Assembly (NCBI GenBank): GCA_003543245.1
Contig: DPJB01000016.1
Coordinates: 1 to 42,193 of the forward strand
Length of the DNA: 42,193 bases
Direction: 5' to 3'
DNA from: Moraxellaceae bacterium
GTDB taxonomy: Bacteria > Pseudomonadota > Gammaproteobacteria > Pseudomonadales > Moraxellaceae
Shown here: positions 1-6,849 of the stretch, in pieces
How the letters are laid out: each line of letters begins with the position of its first letter
How positions within the stretch are numbered: the stretch's first letter is position 1
Notes under the pieces: model-generated
What the model saw: only the letters and a program-made list of their open reading frames with translations
Told to the model about the DNA's origin: nothing
Database searches by the model: none
Made by a program: the position numbers and the translations under genes

Positions 1-377
1 ACAACACGGCCCGCATGGCCGAGGCCGTGGAGAAGGGCCAGACGGTGCGCGAGCAGCTGCGCGGCCTGATACGGGCCGAGCTGGAGTCCATCAATGGTGA
101 TACCGGCGACTCCATGGCGGTGCTGGTCTATGAATGGGGTGCGTTGTCACCGGATAACCAGGCACGGTTTCTCGCCATGCGGGCGCGGTACGAAAATCTC
201 TGGCTTGATGTACTGGCTGCCGCGCGCGCCCAGGGACTGGTCACGCATGATCCGTTTGTGTGGCGGCGTTTGATTGGCGGTGCCATTTCGTGGACAGTCA
301 CCTGGTACCGCAAGAGCGGCCCGGTCTCGCTGGATGAGCTGGCGGACATGGTGCTGGAAATGGCACTGAAGTCTTGA
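1..377 (+). CDS. TetR-family regulator, C-terminal part (5' end outside window)
   Basis: The frame is open from base 3 to the TGA at 375-377, so this is the tail of a gene that starts upstream. The visible ~125 residues are helical and resemble the ligand-binding C-terminal domain of TetR regulators: a YEW...LSPDNQARFLAMRARYE segment, then GLVTHDPFVWRRLIGGAISWTVTWY and a closing LADMVLEMAL helix. The DNA-binding HTH is not in the window. Its stop overlaps the region where the downstream membrane protein begins, so the two are probably co-transcribed. The ligand is unknown. Confidence 0.75.
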   Translation, partial: NTARMAEAVEKGQTVREQLRGLIRAELESINGDTGDSMAVLVYEWGALSPDNQARFLAMRARYENLWLDVLAAARAQGLVTHDPFVWRRLIGGAISWTVTWYRKSGPVSLDELADMVLEMALKS

Positions 378-394
378 TAAAAAAGGAAAATACC

Positions 395-856
395 TTGGAA
401 AAGCCCGCCGTTGTTCTCGCCATTCTGTCTGCCGGGGTCTTCTTTCTCTCCGGCCTGCTAACCGGCGTCTGGAAGTATGTCGCCATCATGAACAGCCCGC
501 AGGCGAGGGCACCGTACTATGTGGATATCGCTCATCGCACCTCGTTGATGTATGCCTTTTCCGCCATGCTGCTCGCCGTATTCGCTTACCTGAGCGTGTG
601 GAGTGATGCCACCAATTTCTGGGCAACGCTGGCACAGGTCGTGTTTTTTGGTGCCGCGATTGTCACCTACATCGTGCATGGCGCACTGGGCGACACCAAC
701 AACCAGTTGCAGCGGCCGCATCGTCTGGGTAATGCCACGTTGCCGGGTTTCATGATCCAGGGCTTCATGTGGGCGTTGATTGCCGGTGAAGTCGGCGGCT
801 TTCTGGTCCTGTTTGCCGGGGCGATCAAGGCATTGCCGCTGACGATTCCTGTCTGA
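395..856 (+). CDS. Four-helix integral membrane protein of unknown function
   Basis: About 153 residues with four hydrophobic segments, starting PAVVLAILSAGVFFLSG, SLMYAFSAMLLAVFAYL, FWATLAQVVFFGAAIV and GFMIQGFMWALIAGEVGG. Between helices 3 and 4 lies a polar HGALGDTNNQLQRPHRLG loop. I chose the TTG at 395 because an AAGGA ribosome site lies about 10 bases upstream. A TTG at 374, overlapping the TetR stop, is the alternative and adds seven residues. Its 3' end overlaps the convergent GST-like gene by 32 bp. I do not recognise the family; the context suggests control by the preceding TetR protein. Confidence 0.65.
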   Translation: MEKPAVVLAILSAGVFFLSGLLTGVWKYVAIMNSPQARAPYYVDIAHRTSLMYAFSAMLLAVFAYLSVWSDATNFWATLAQVVFFGAAIVTYIVHGALGDTNNQLQRPHRLGNATLPGFMIQGFMWALIAGEVGGFLVLFAGAIKALPLTIPV

Positions 857-1601
857 AGGCCTGACGGTGTTGCTGGTACATGTGCAGTACCCATTCACCT
901 GCCGGCCTGTTCCGGAACAGCGCACGCTGCCCGGCATTGCCGTCGGTGACATGGTGGTCGGGCCACGGGCTTTGTTCCGGACCGATAAGGGGGGCCAGCA
1001 TGGCCGCGGCAGTCAGGTCGGCCAGCGTGAATGAGTTGCCCACCAGATAACTCTCCGTATTTCCGTGTGTCCGCTGCTCAACCAGTTCAAGCGCATTCAT
1101 CACATGCTGCCATGATGCAGTCACGCTTGCCGTCCGCACGTCAAAGGTACGCCGTATCATCTGGCGTAGCACGGGGCGGAGCAGGCGCTCCAGTGCCGGA
1201 TGACGTGTGCTGTAACCGCGAAAAAATATTTCGTTAACGCGCGGACTGTCCACGGCAAGGCTCCACACGCAACGGCGTACATGATCCCCTATGTCGTCGA
1301 AATACTGCTCCAGAGAAAGGACGGCCTCACGCTGCTCCGGGTGTGCGGGCAGCAGGGATGGGGACGGGTATGTTTTTTCAAGATACAGGGCAATGTCTGT
1401 CGAGTCGCCGACGGCTACGTTGCCGTCCAGTAGCACCGGCAAGGTACGAATGCCTGCCAGCCGCCATGCGGTCAGGATGTGGGGGCCGGGAATCAGGTTG
1501 ACATGGGTATAGGCAATTCCCTTTGTCTCCAGATTCCAGGTTGTCTTTTCGCAGTAAAGAGAGAGTGGAAACTGGTAAAGGCGGCGAGCTTTTCCGTTCA
1601 T
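825..1601 (-). CDS. Glutathione S-transferase-like protein
   Basis: About 258 residues with a two-domain GST layout. The N-terminal thioredoxin-like domain begins LYQFPLSLYCEKTTWNLE, with a cysteine at the usual active-site position, and contains the cis-proline segment RTLPVLLDG and the DSTDIALYLE glutathione-binding element. The helical C-terminal domain includes the NSFTLADLTAAAML motif typical of GSTs. I chose ATG 1601; a GTG at 1610 would overlap the preceding gene. It is the last gene of a tight minus-strand operon with the secreted protein and the solute-binding protein. Substrate unknown. Confidence 0.8.
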   Translation of the reverse strand: MNGKARRLYQFPLSLYCEKTTWNLETKGIAYTHVNLIPGPHILTAWRLAGIRTLPVLLDGNVAVGDSTDIALYLEKTYPSPSLLPAHPEQREAVLSLEQYFDDIGDHVRRCVWSLAVDSPRVNEIFFRGYSTRHPALERLLRPVLRQMIRRTFDVRTASVTASWQHVMNALELVEQRTHGNTESYLVGNSFTLADLTAAAMLAPLIGPEQSPWPDHHVTDGNAGQRALFRNRPAGEWVLHMYQQHRQAFRQESSAAMP

Positions 1602-1603
1602 GG

Positions 1604-2116
1604 TTACCACGTCCTTGTGCGCGCATGAATCCTGCTTATTTTCAGTACTCCGCTTTCCCGCAAGAGCTGCAGCTCAATGTCGCTTTCCTGCCCGGTAGCA
1701 GTACCGAGAATGATGCGGTTCTCCCGCAACCGGAACCGGGCCAGCAGGCTTTTTGATGCGGGCACTGCCTGCCATTCCACCTTGCTCATGTCCAGTTGCT
1801 CCTGTTTGCCAAAGTGCCAGGTCGCCCTGACCTGTTGCAGGTAGTCATGACGTGTCATCGTGAAGTGTTTTGGCGGTGTACTGTCCTGCCATTCCACCTT
1901 GAACGGGGCGTTGCCGGTAATCATGCTGTCCAGAGCACGAAGGTCGTGTTTCTGGAGTGCAGTAAAATAGCGTTGCAGCAGCTGCTCGCCGGACTGGCGA
2001 TCCGGTGTTGCGGGTGATGATGATGGTTGTGGCGATGGTTGTGATGATGATGTCGCCAGTGCACTACCGGTGTGCACCAGCAGGCAGACAAGGAGTGTGA
2101 TCAGCCATGATTTCAT
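1604..2116 (-). CDS. Secreted NTF2/SnoaL-like protein
   Basis: 170 residues. The ATG at 2116 has a strong GGGAGG ribosome site and begins one base after the stop of the upstream gene. The first ~21 residues (MKSWLITLLVCLLVHTGSALA) form a Sec signal peptide, followed by a Ser/Pro-rich linker of about 25 residues. The rest (GEQLLQRYFTALQKHDLRALDSM...) looks like a small NTF2/SnoaL-type fold, which is common in exported proteins of unknown function. It is co-transcribed with the solute-binding protein upstream and the GST-like gene downstream, so it probably acts in the periplasm. The fold assignment is from pattern only. Confidence 0.65.
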   Translation of the reverse strand: MKSWLITLLVCLLVHTGSALATSSSQPSPQPSSSPATPDRQSGEQLLQRYFTALQKHDLRALDSMITGNAPFKVEWQDSTPPKHFTMTRHDYLQQVRATWHFGKQEQLDMSKVEWQAVPASKSLLARFRLRENRIILGTATGQESDIELQLLRESGVLKISRIHARTRTW

Positions 2117-2117
2117 G

Positions 2118-3095
2118 TCACTCCCTCCCGTCGCTGCATTCGGCATGTGCCGAGTCCTGCTTGCAGCGTACCTTTTTCATCAGCGCCATCATGCGGCGGT
2201 CATAGATGCCTTCGGCGGTAAGCGTAATCCGCGCTTCGCGCATCATGTCGCGGTATTTTTCGTGGTCGCCGTCCGGTGGCGGGAAAAAATAGAGGATGCT
2301 GTCTTCCGCCTCGCGAATGGTCGCAAGGGCTGTATCAAACTGCGCATGAAAATAGGCGCGTGACTGCTGGCCAAATTTTTCGGGAAAGGCGGTCTTGCGC
2401 AGGATCAGCTGGAGCGTCAGCTGGGCAACGGGCAATTTCACGACAACGCCTTTGGTGCCCACGCCCTTGTACATTTCCAGCGGCATGTAGGCCACGCCCG
2501 GTGCCACGGCGACATCCACCACACCATTGTTGAATTTTCCGGCAAACGTGGAAATGTCGGCGGTGACGGCTTGAGCACCAATACGTTCGGCCATGCGTAT
2601 CTGGGCTCGATCATGTTCCAGCACAGCCAGCCGTTTCCCGGCCATCTTTGCTACGTTGTCGATGCGGCGATCCCGGATGAAAAGATACGCAGCGCCCAGT
2701 GGCAGGATACCGGCTGTTTCATAGGCGCCGCTGCTCATCAGTGCGGATGCCTCCGGGCGGGCCAGTGTGTGTATCAGCATTTTCAGGGAGGGATAGTCGG
2801 GCAGGGCGCCGACGGAATCGATGCTGCCCGTGAAGGCATTGAACTGCCTGGCGCGCACACCACTGAGCAGGACGCCGTCGCATTGGCCTGCCTTGAAGTC
2901 TTCGGCAGCGACACGTTCGTCGGTGTAGGGGCGTAGCGAGAGAGAGGCTCCCCAGTGACGGGCGCTCAGTGTGTATTCTCTCAGGCTGCTCATGACCGGA
3001 CCCTGGGCACCGGCGATGTCAAACACGCAGAGCATCTGCGCCTGGCTGACGGATGCCGCCAGCAGCATGATGCCAATGAAGAATCGTGTGCCCAC
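2118..3095 (-). CDS. Periplasmic solute-binding-like protein (AdeT/DUF6091 type)
   Basis: 325 residues from a GTG at 3095, with a GGGAG ribosome site about 9 bases upstream. A signal peptide ends near ASVSQA (residue 19). The mature protein reads like a TRAP-type substrate-binding protein: an opening QMLCVFDIAGAQGP strand, GQCDGVLLSGVRARQFNAFTGS, KMAGKRLAVLEHD, and a C-terminal TLQLILRK...FPEKFGQQSRAYFHAQFDTAL element. No TRAP membrane subunits are nearby. Acinetobacter-type AdeT proteins have been described as efflux-related, but their role is unsettled. It is first in a three-gene operon divergent from the TetR gene, and operator-like sites lie in the shared 75-bp promoter region. Confidence 0.65.
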   Translation of the reverse strand: MGTRFFIGIMLLAASVSQAQMLCVFDIAGAQGPVMSSLREYTLSARHWGASLSLRPYTDERVAAEDFKAGQCDGVLLSGVRARQFNAFTGSIDSVGALPDYPSLKMLIHTLARPEASALMSSGAYETAGILPLGAAYLFIRDRRIDNVAKMAGKRLAVLEHDRAQIRMAERIGAQAVTADISTFAGKFNNGVVDVAVAPGVAYMPLEMYKGVGTKGVVVKLPVAQLTLQLILRKTAFPEKFGQQSRAYFHAQFDTALATIREAEDSILYFFPPPDGDHEKYRDMMREARITLTAEGIYDRRMMALMKKVRCKQDSAHAECSDGRE

Positions 3096-3142
3096 TCCTG
3101 TGATCTCCCGCTGTCCCTGAATACCTAGGCCGTCTGGATGTG

Positions 3143-3190
3143 TATGATGTAAACATCAGGTTCGCCGAGAATGTTCACAATGTCAACATC
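3143..3190 (+). promoter_or_regulatory. Promoter and two operator-like sites of the TetR gene
   Basis: A TATGAT -10-like hexamer lies at 3143-3148. Over it sits TGATGT-AA-ACATCA (3145-3158), a perfect 6-bp inverted repeat. At 3170-3190 is a second element, AATGTnnAC followed directly by AATGTnnACATC, which covers the start codons of the TetR gene. The same composite element, 18 of 21 bases identical, lies in the carotenoid oxygenase promoter at 5321-5341. Inferred: binding site of the TetR regulator for autorepression and control of the divergent operon. Confidence 0.6.
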
Positions 3191-3815
3191 GGGTACAGCA
3201 AAAGCAGCCGGTGACTATCACCACGGCAATCTGCGCGAGGCGCTGGTGGCGGCAGGCCTTGCGCTGCTGGCCACACAAGACAGTGCCGACATCAGCATGC
3301 GCGAGCTGGCGCGGCAGGTGGGTGTTTCACCCAATGCCACGTATCGTCATTTTGACAGCAAGGAAGCCCTGCTGGCCGCCATGGCATCGCAGGGATACCG
3401 GATGCTGGCCGACGCACAAAAACAGGCCGCCATGTCGTGTGTGCATCCCGTCGAGATGTTCATGCGCAGTGGCTGCGCCTACGTCGATTTTGCACGACAG
3501 CATCCGGCGCTGTTCCGCCTTATGTTCAGCCACTTCAAGGTTGGCAGTCACAGCGATGAAATGAAGGAATCAGGACTACTGGCTTATGACGGCTTGCGTC
3601 AGGGTGTGGCCGCTGCACTCAAGCTTGATCCGGAAAGTGACGAGGTCACGATCCCTGCCATTCATTCCTGGTGTCTGGTGCACGGGCTCAGCATGCTTAT
3701 TCTGGATGGCCAGCTTGACGAGGAAATGGCAGGGACCAGCGATATTGTGCAGGCCGTCCTGATCCAGGCGGCAGTTTTTGGCCGGCAGCTTGCGGTATGG
3801 GAAAAGGGCACCTGA
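3180..3815 (+). CDS. TetR-family transcriptional regulator with WHG-type C-terminal domain
   Basis: 211 residues from ATG 3180 (GAGA about 9 bases upstream); an in-frame ATG at 3171 is possible. The N-terminal DNA-binding domain opens DYHHGNLREALVAAGLALL, and its HTH is SMRELARQVGVSPNATYRHFDSKEALLAAMA. The C-terminal domain (FARQHPALFRLMFS ... WCLVHGLSMLILDGQL) matches the WHG family of TetR ligand-binding domains. It is convergent with the carotenoid oxygenase gene, and both promoters share an unusual operator, so it probably represses itself and that gene. The divergent solute-binding operon may also be a target. The inducer may be a carotenoid, an apocarotenoid or a related hydrophobic compound; this is inference. 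Confidence 0.85.
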   Translation: MSTSGTAKAAGDYHHGNLREALVAAGLALLATQDSADISMRELARQVGVSPNATYRHFDSKEALLAAMASQGYRMLADAQKQAAMSCVHPVEMFMRSGCAYVDFARQHPALFRLMFSHFKVGSHSDEMKESGLLAYDGLRQGVAAALKLDPESDEVTIPAIHSWCLVHGLSMLILDGQLDEEMAGTSDIVQAVLIQAAVFGRQLAVWEKGT

Positions 3816-3825
3816 CGGGGTGCCC
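3806..3825. terminator. Probable terminator between convergent genes
   Basis: GGGCACC (3806-3812) and GGTGCCC (3819-3825) form a 7-bp GC-rich stem with a 6-base loop between the convergent TetR and carotenoid oxygenase genes. It overlaps the last codons of the TetR gene. The T-tract after it is poor, so efficiency is uncertain. Confidence 0.4.
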
Positions 3826-3830
3826 GGGCT

Positions 3831-5246
3831 TTATCGGGCCGTCGCAATCCAGTTGCCATGAAAGCCCAGAGGTACACGCACGGGCAGCTCAATCACCGCC
3901 TGTGGCTCGCCCTCGATATTCTGTGCATCCAGAATCACCACCTTGCTGCTGCCGCAGTTGATGTCATGTACATAGGAGAGCAGCCAGCCTTCGTCTTCGG
4001 CAGCATTTGCATGACGCGGCACAAACACGACTTCTCCGCTGAGGTGGTGTGAACCGTAGCTGTGCCGAATGGTGTTGCCGGTGTGCATGTCGTGGCGCAG
4101 CAGTGCATTGGGTGCGGGGCGATCAATGTCGATACCCACGGTGTAGGCATAGCGGTAGGGCTTGCCGGCCAGACGTTCGTCCATGCGCGGAAACTCCTGG
4201 CTCTCGCGCGAGATCACCTTGCGTTGCACGCGGCCTGTCGATGCATCCAGCGTCCAGCGTTCAAACGTGACGGCCTGGCTTTCCGGTCCTTGGTGTGAGG
4301 CGCTGTCGAACATGCGCCCGTGCACGACCACGTCAAGTACCGTGTTGCCGTTGTCCATGTCGAACGCATTGCAGGTGTGAAAGACAAAGCAGGGGTCAAC
4401 GCTGAACCAGCGAATGTCCCTTGCTTCCCCTTCGCGCGGCAACACGCCGACGCGTGCTTCGTGACGCGGGTTCCATGCGTAGGGCAGGCCGCTGCCCTTG
4501 AGGGCGGCGGACACGGAAAAGGTCACCGGCATGTCGAGAATGACCACGCTGTCTTGCGTGATGGCACAGTCATGCATCATGGGCCCGTGGCGTACCGGAA
4601 TGTCCACATTGCGCCGCAGATGACAGTTCTTGTCGATCACCAGATAGCGCACCCGGTTATGCACAAAACCGTCGTAGCAGATGGCATGCATTTCGCCGGT
4701 GTCGGGATCGACATGCGGGTGAGCGGTGTAGCCACTGTCCAGGATGCTGTCAAAAAGTCCGTGCCTGACCGTGTTGAGTTCGCCATCCATTTCCACCGGA
4801 TAGGCACCGGCCTCAACCAGCGCCCACAGCCGGCCGGCATGGCCAACGATATTGGTATTCACAACGTCCGATACGCCACGACGCGGTCCCGGCGCCGTGG
4901 GGCGGCCCAGCGCTTTTGTCACATTGCTCACACCGACATAACGGTTGCGGTACCACAGGGCCTTGCCGTCTTTCAGGCGCAGGCCATGCACCATGCCATC
5001 ACCCATGAACCAGTGATGCGCGGCAGGGTTTTCCACGTGCATGGGATTGGGGCCGATACGGGTGAGCAGGCCGTCGAGTTCGTGCGGTATGTCTCCGGTC
5101 ACCTTCAGCGCGGTTTCCGTGTATTCGTTGTGCAGGGGTGCAAAAGGCCCTTCCAGAAACTTGTTGGAATTACTGAAGGGCACCCGTTTCTGCAGGCGGC
5201 GAAACATCCAGAGAGCAGTGTTTTGCATCAGTTTGGCCGGTTCCAT
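3831..5246 (-). CDS. Carotenoid cleavage oxygenase (RPE65 family)
   Basis: 471 residues, the usual length of the family. These non-haem iron enzymes split double bonds of carotenoids, apocarotenoids or phenylpropenes such as stilbenes with O2. The four expected iron-binding histidines are visible: H176 in TAHPHVD, H225 in MMHDCA, H290 in FHTCNAFD and H463 in GFHGNW. Second-shell acidic positions (e.g. SQEFPRMDER) and the DGLLTRIGPNP opening are also typical. The ATG at 5246 follows an AAGGAA site. Its promoter region carries a 35-bp inverted repeat shared in part with the neighbouring TetR gene. The substrate cannot be read from sequence; lignostilbene-type activity is an alternative. Confidence 0.92.
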   Translation of the reverse strand: MEPAKLMQNTALWMFRRLQKRVPFSNSNKFLEGPFAPLHNEYTETALKVTGDIPHELDGLLTRIGPNPMHVENPAAHHWFMGDGMVHGLRLKDGKALWYRNRYVGVSNVTKALGRPTAPGPRRGVSDVVNTNIVGHAGRLWALVEAGAYPVEMDGELNTVRHGLFDSILDSGYTAHPHVDPDTGEMHAICYDGFVHNRVRYLVIDKNCHLRRNVDIPVRHGPMMHDCAITQDSVVILDMPVTFSVSAALKGSGLPYAWNPRHEARVGVLPREGEARDIRWFSVDPCFVFHTCNAFDMDNGNTVLDVVVHGRMFDSASHQGPESQAVTFERWTLDASTGRVQRKVISRESQEFPRMDERLAGKPYRYAYTVGIDIDRPAPNALLRHDMHTGNTIRHSYGSHHLSGEVVFVPRHANAAEDEGWLLSYVHDINCGSSKVVILDAQNIEGEPQAVIELPVRVPLGFHGNWIATAR

Positions 5247-5313
5247 GCAGGGTCTTCCTTTTGTGTGAGGTGCTGTGCCTGTCGGGTTGTATCGATGTCC
5301 CGGATATCAGGCT

Positions 5314-5348
5314 GACCAATAATGTATACAATGTCAACATTATTGGTC
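5314..5348. promoter_or_regulatory. 35-bp inverted-repeat operator upstream of the carotenoid oxygenase
   Basis: Perfect 12-bp arms GACCAATAATGT (5314-5325) and ACATTATTGGTC (5337-5348) flank an 11-base spacer. Inside, AATGTnnAC is directly followed by AATGTnnACATT, the composite element also present at the TetR start. On the minus strand the centre contains TTGACA (5337-5332), a -35-like hexamer. It lies 68-102 bp upstream of the oxygenase start. Inferred role: TetR-type operator. Confidence 0.7.
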
Positions 5349-5417
5349 GGCTTGAGAAGGCGGCAGGGTGCGGATTGGCTGCCGTGACAGGATAAAGACG
5401 ATTAGCGGTCCTTATAT

Positions 5418-5434
5418 GGTTCATTTATTGAACC
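5418..5434. promoter_or_regulatory. Symmetrical operator-like site upstream of the GST-HxlR pair
   Basis: GGTTCA-TTTAT-TGAACC is a perfect 6-bp inverted repeat with a 5-base spacer, about 106 bp before the GST start. HxlR regulators bind such short dyads as dimers, and an HxlR gene is second in this transcription unit. Autoregulation through this site is therefore plausible but unproven. Confidence 0.45.
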
Positions 5435-5539
5435 TACTATCGCACCATGAATTGCTACATTCGCCTCTGTAAACGAGGATTGGTAGCGCGGGTGCATGCT
5501 CATTCCTGGTGCCTGGACTGAATCGAGAGAGACGATCAA

Positions 5540-6220
5540 ATGCCTGAAATAATCCTGCATCAATGGGAAATGTCCCCCTTCTGCGGCAAGGTTCGCCGTG
5601 TGCTGCGACACAAGGGTCTGCCTTTCACGGTGAAGGAATACAACGGCCCGCGCCTGCTGATGGCAGGCCGTGTTGGTCCGGCGGGCAAGCTGCCCGTTCT
5701 GGAGTATGACGGTCAGCTCATTCAGGACAGTACGGCAATTGCAGCCTTCCTTGAGGCGCGCCATCCCGAGCCGTCCCTCATTCCGGCGACGGGCCGGGAG
5801 TCGCATCTTGTGCATGTTCTGGAAGACTGGGCAGATGAATCGCTGTACTGGTACGAGGTGTATTTCCGCTTCATGTGGAAGGATGCGGCAGACAAGGCAT
5901 TCAGCCTTATCCAGCAGGGCCGTCCGGCGTATGAAAAGCCACTCATTCTGGCGGCTGCCGTGCCCATGATGCGAAAGAAGCTGCGTGAACAGGGCCTGGG
6001 AAAATATGACGCGGCTACCGTGACACGGCAGTTTTTTGAACACCTTGCCCATCTGGAAGGCCTTCTGTCAGAAGGCGACTGGCTGGTGGGCAACTCCTGC
6101 ACACTGGCAGACATTGCCGTTGCTTCGCAGCTGGCAGAGGTCAAGCGGACCAGTCATCTGGCCGGCCGTTTTGCCGATTACCCGGCAGTGCAGAAATGGC
6201 TTGCCCGGGTAGGGGACTGA
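5540..6220 (+). CDS. Glutathione S-transferase family protein
   Basis: 226 residues. The N-terminal thioredoxin-fold domain begins LHQWEMSPFCGKVRRVLRHKG, with Ser12 and Cys15 at the active-site turn. The cis-Pro element GKLPVLEYDG (Pro52) and the glutathione-binding DSTAI (63-67) follow. The C-terminal helical domain ends with GDWLVGNSCTLADIAVASQL, the conserved N-capping motif of GSTs. It probably conjugates or reduces an electrophile. The HxlR regulator gene begins about 30 bases downstream, so the pair is likely an operon responding to electrophile or oxidative stress. The specific substrate is unknown. Confidence 0.88.
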   Translation: MPEIILHQWEMSPFCGKVRRVLRHKGLPFTVKEYNGPRLLMAGRVGPAGKLPVLEYDGQLIQDSTAIAAFLEARHPEPSLIPATGRESHLVHVLEDWADESLYWYEVYFRFMWKDAADKAFSLIQQGRPAYEKPLILAAAVPMMRKKLREQGLGKYDAATVTRQFFEHLAHLEGLLSEGDWLVGNSCTLADIAVASQLAEVKRTSHLAGRFADYPAVQKWLARVGD

Positions 6221-6251
6221 TTACCGTGATGCCTGGGTGGAGATGCAGACC

Positions 6252-6728
6252 ATGAAGTGGCAGGACGTGGGTGAAATGCGGTGCCCCATTGCACGCAGCC
6301 TCTCGGTTATCGGGGATCGCTGGACAGTGCTGATTCTTCGTAATGCCTTCATGCGGATGAGGCGCTTTGATGACTTCCGCTCTTCACTGGGCCTGCCAAA
6401 ACACATCCTGTCGCAACGACTGAAGAAGCTGGTCGATGCAGAGGTCATGACGCGCGAGCCTTACCAGACGTCACCGGTGCGCTACGAGTACCGGCTGACA
6501 GAGAAAGGGCGCGAGTTGCACCCGGTCATCCTTTCCCTGTCCGGCTGGGGAGACAAATGGATGGATGGCGGACAAGGCAATGTGCTGTTCTATACCCATA
6601 CCGATTGTGGTCACCGGTTCACACCCGTCATGGCGTGCTCCGGGTGTGGCGGGCATGTACACGCCCGCAACGTGATGGTTAGTCCGGGGCCGGGACTGGT
6701 TGCTCCAGCAGCCGGAACGCGCGGATGA
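6252..6728 (+). CDS. HxlR-family transcriptional regulator
   Basis: 158 residues from ATG 6252 (GGAG about 9 bases upstream); in-frame GTG 6237 and ATG 6243 are alternatives. The diagnostic HxlR start is present: EMRCPIARSLSVIGDRWTVLILR, whose conserved cysteine often acts as a redox or electrophile sensor. The winged helix follows (FDDFRSSLGLPKHILSQRLKKLVDAEVMTREPY... YEYRLTEKGREL). The C-terminal extension holds a CGH...CSGCGGHVHARNV cluster that could bind a metal. It follows the GST gene closely and is probably its local regulator. Confidence 0.88.
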   Translation: MKWQDVGEMRCPIARSLSVIGDRWTVLILRNAFMRMRRFDDFRSSLGLPKHILSQRLKKLVDAEVMTREPYQTSPVRYEYRLTEKGRELHPVILSLSGWGDKWMDGGQGNVLFYTHTDCGHRFTPVMACSGCGGHVHARNVMVSPGPGLVAPAAGTRG

Positions 6729-6849
6729 AATGCATGATTCATCCAGCGGGCCCGGTGTTGAATCTGTGCCGATGCAAGTCAGGTTCATTGATTGAAATTG
6801 TATGTAGCCAGTGCTTCACCATTTTCATGAATAACATCAGGAACTGCTC

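Noticed and set aside
4320..5315. Long plus-strand open frame opposite the carotenoid oxygenase
   Set aside because: It is antisense to a gene with all catalytic histidines, and its own translation is His/Gln-rich with no family features.
6723..6744. Dyad GGATGAA...TTCATCC at the end of the HxlR gene
   Set aside because: AT-rich 7-bp arms and no T-tract; a chance dyad is as likely.
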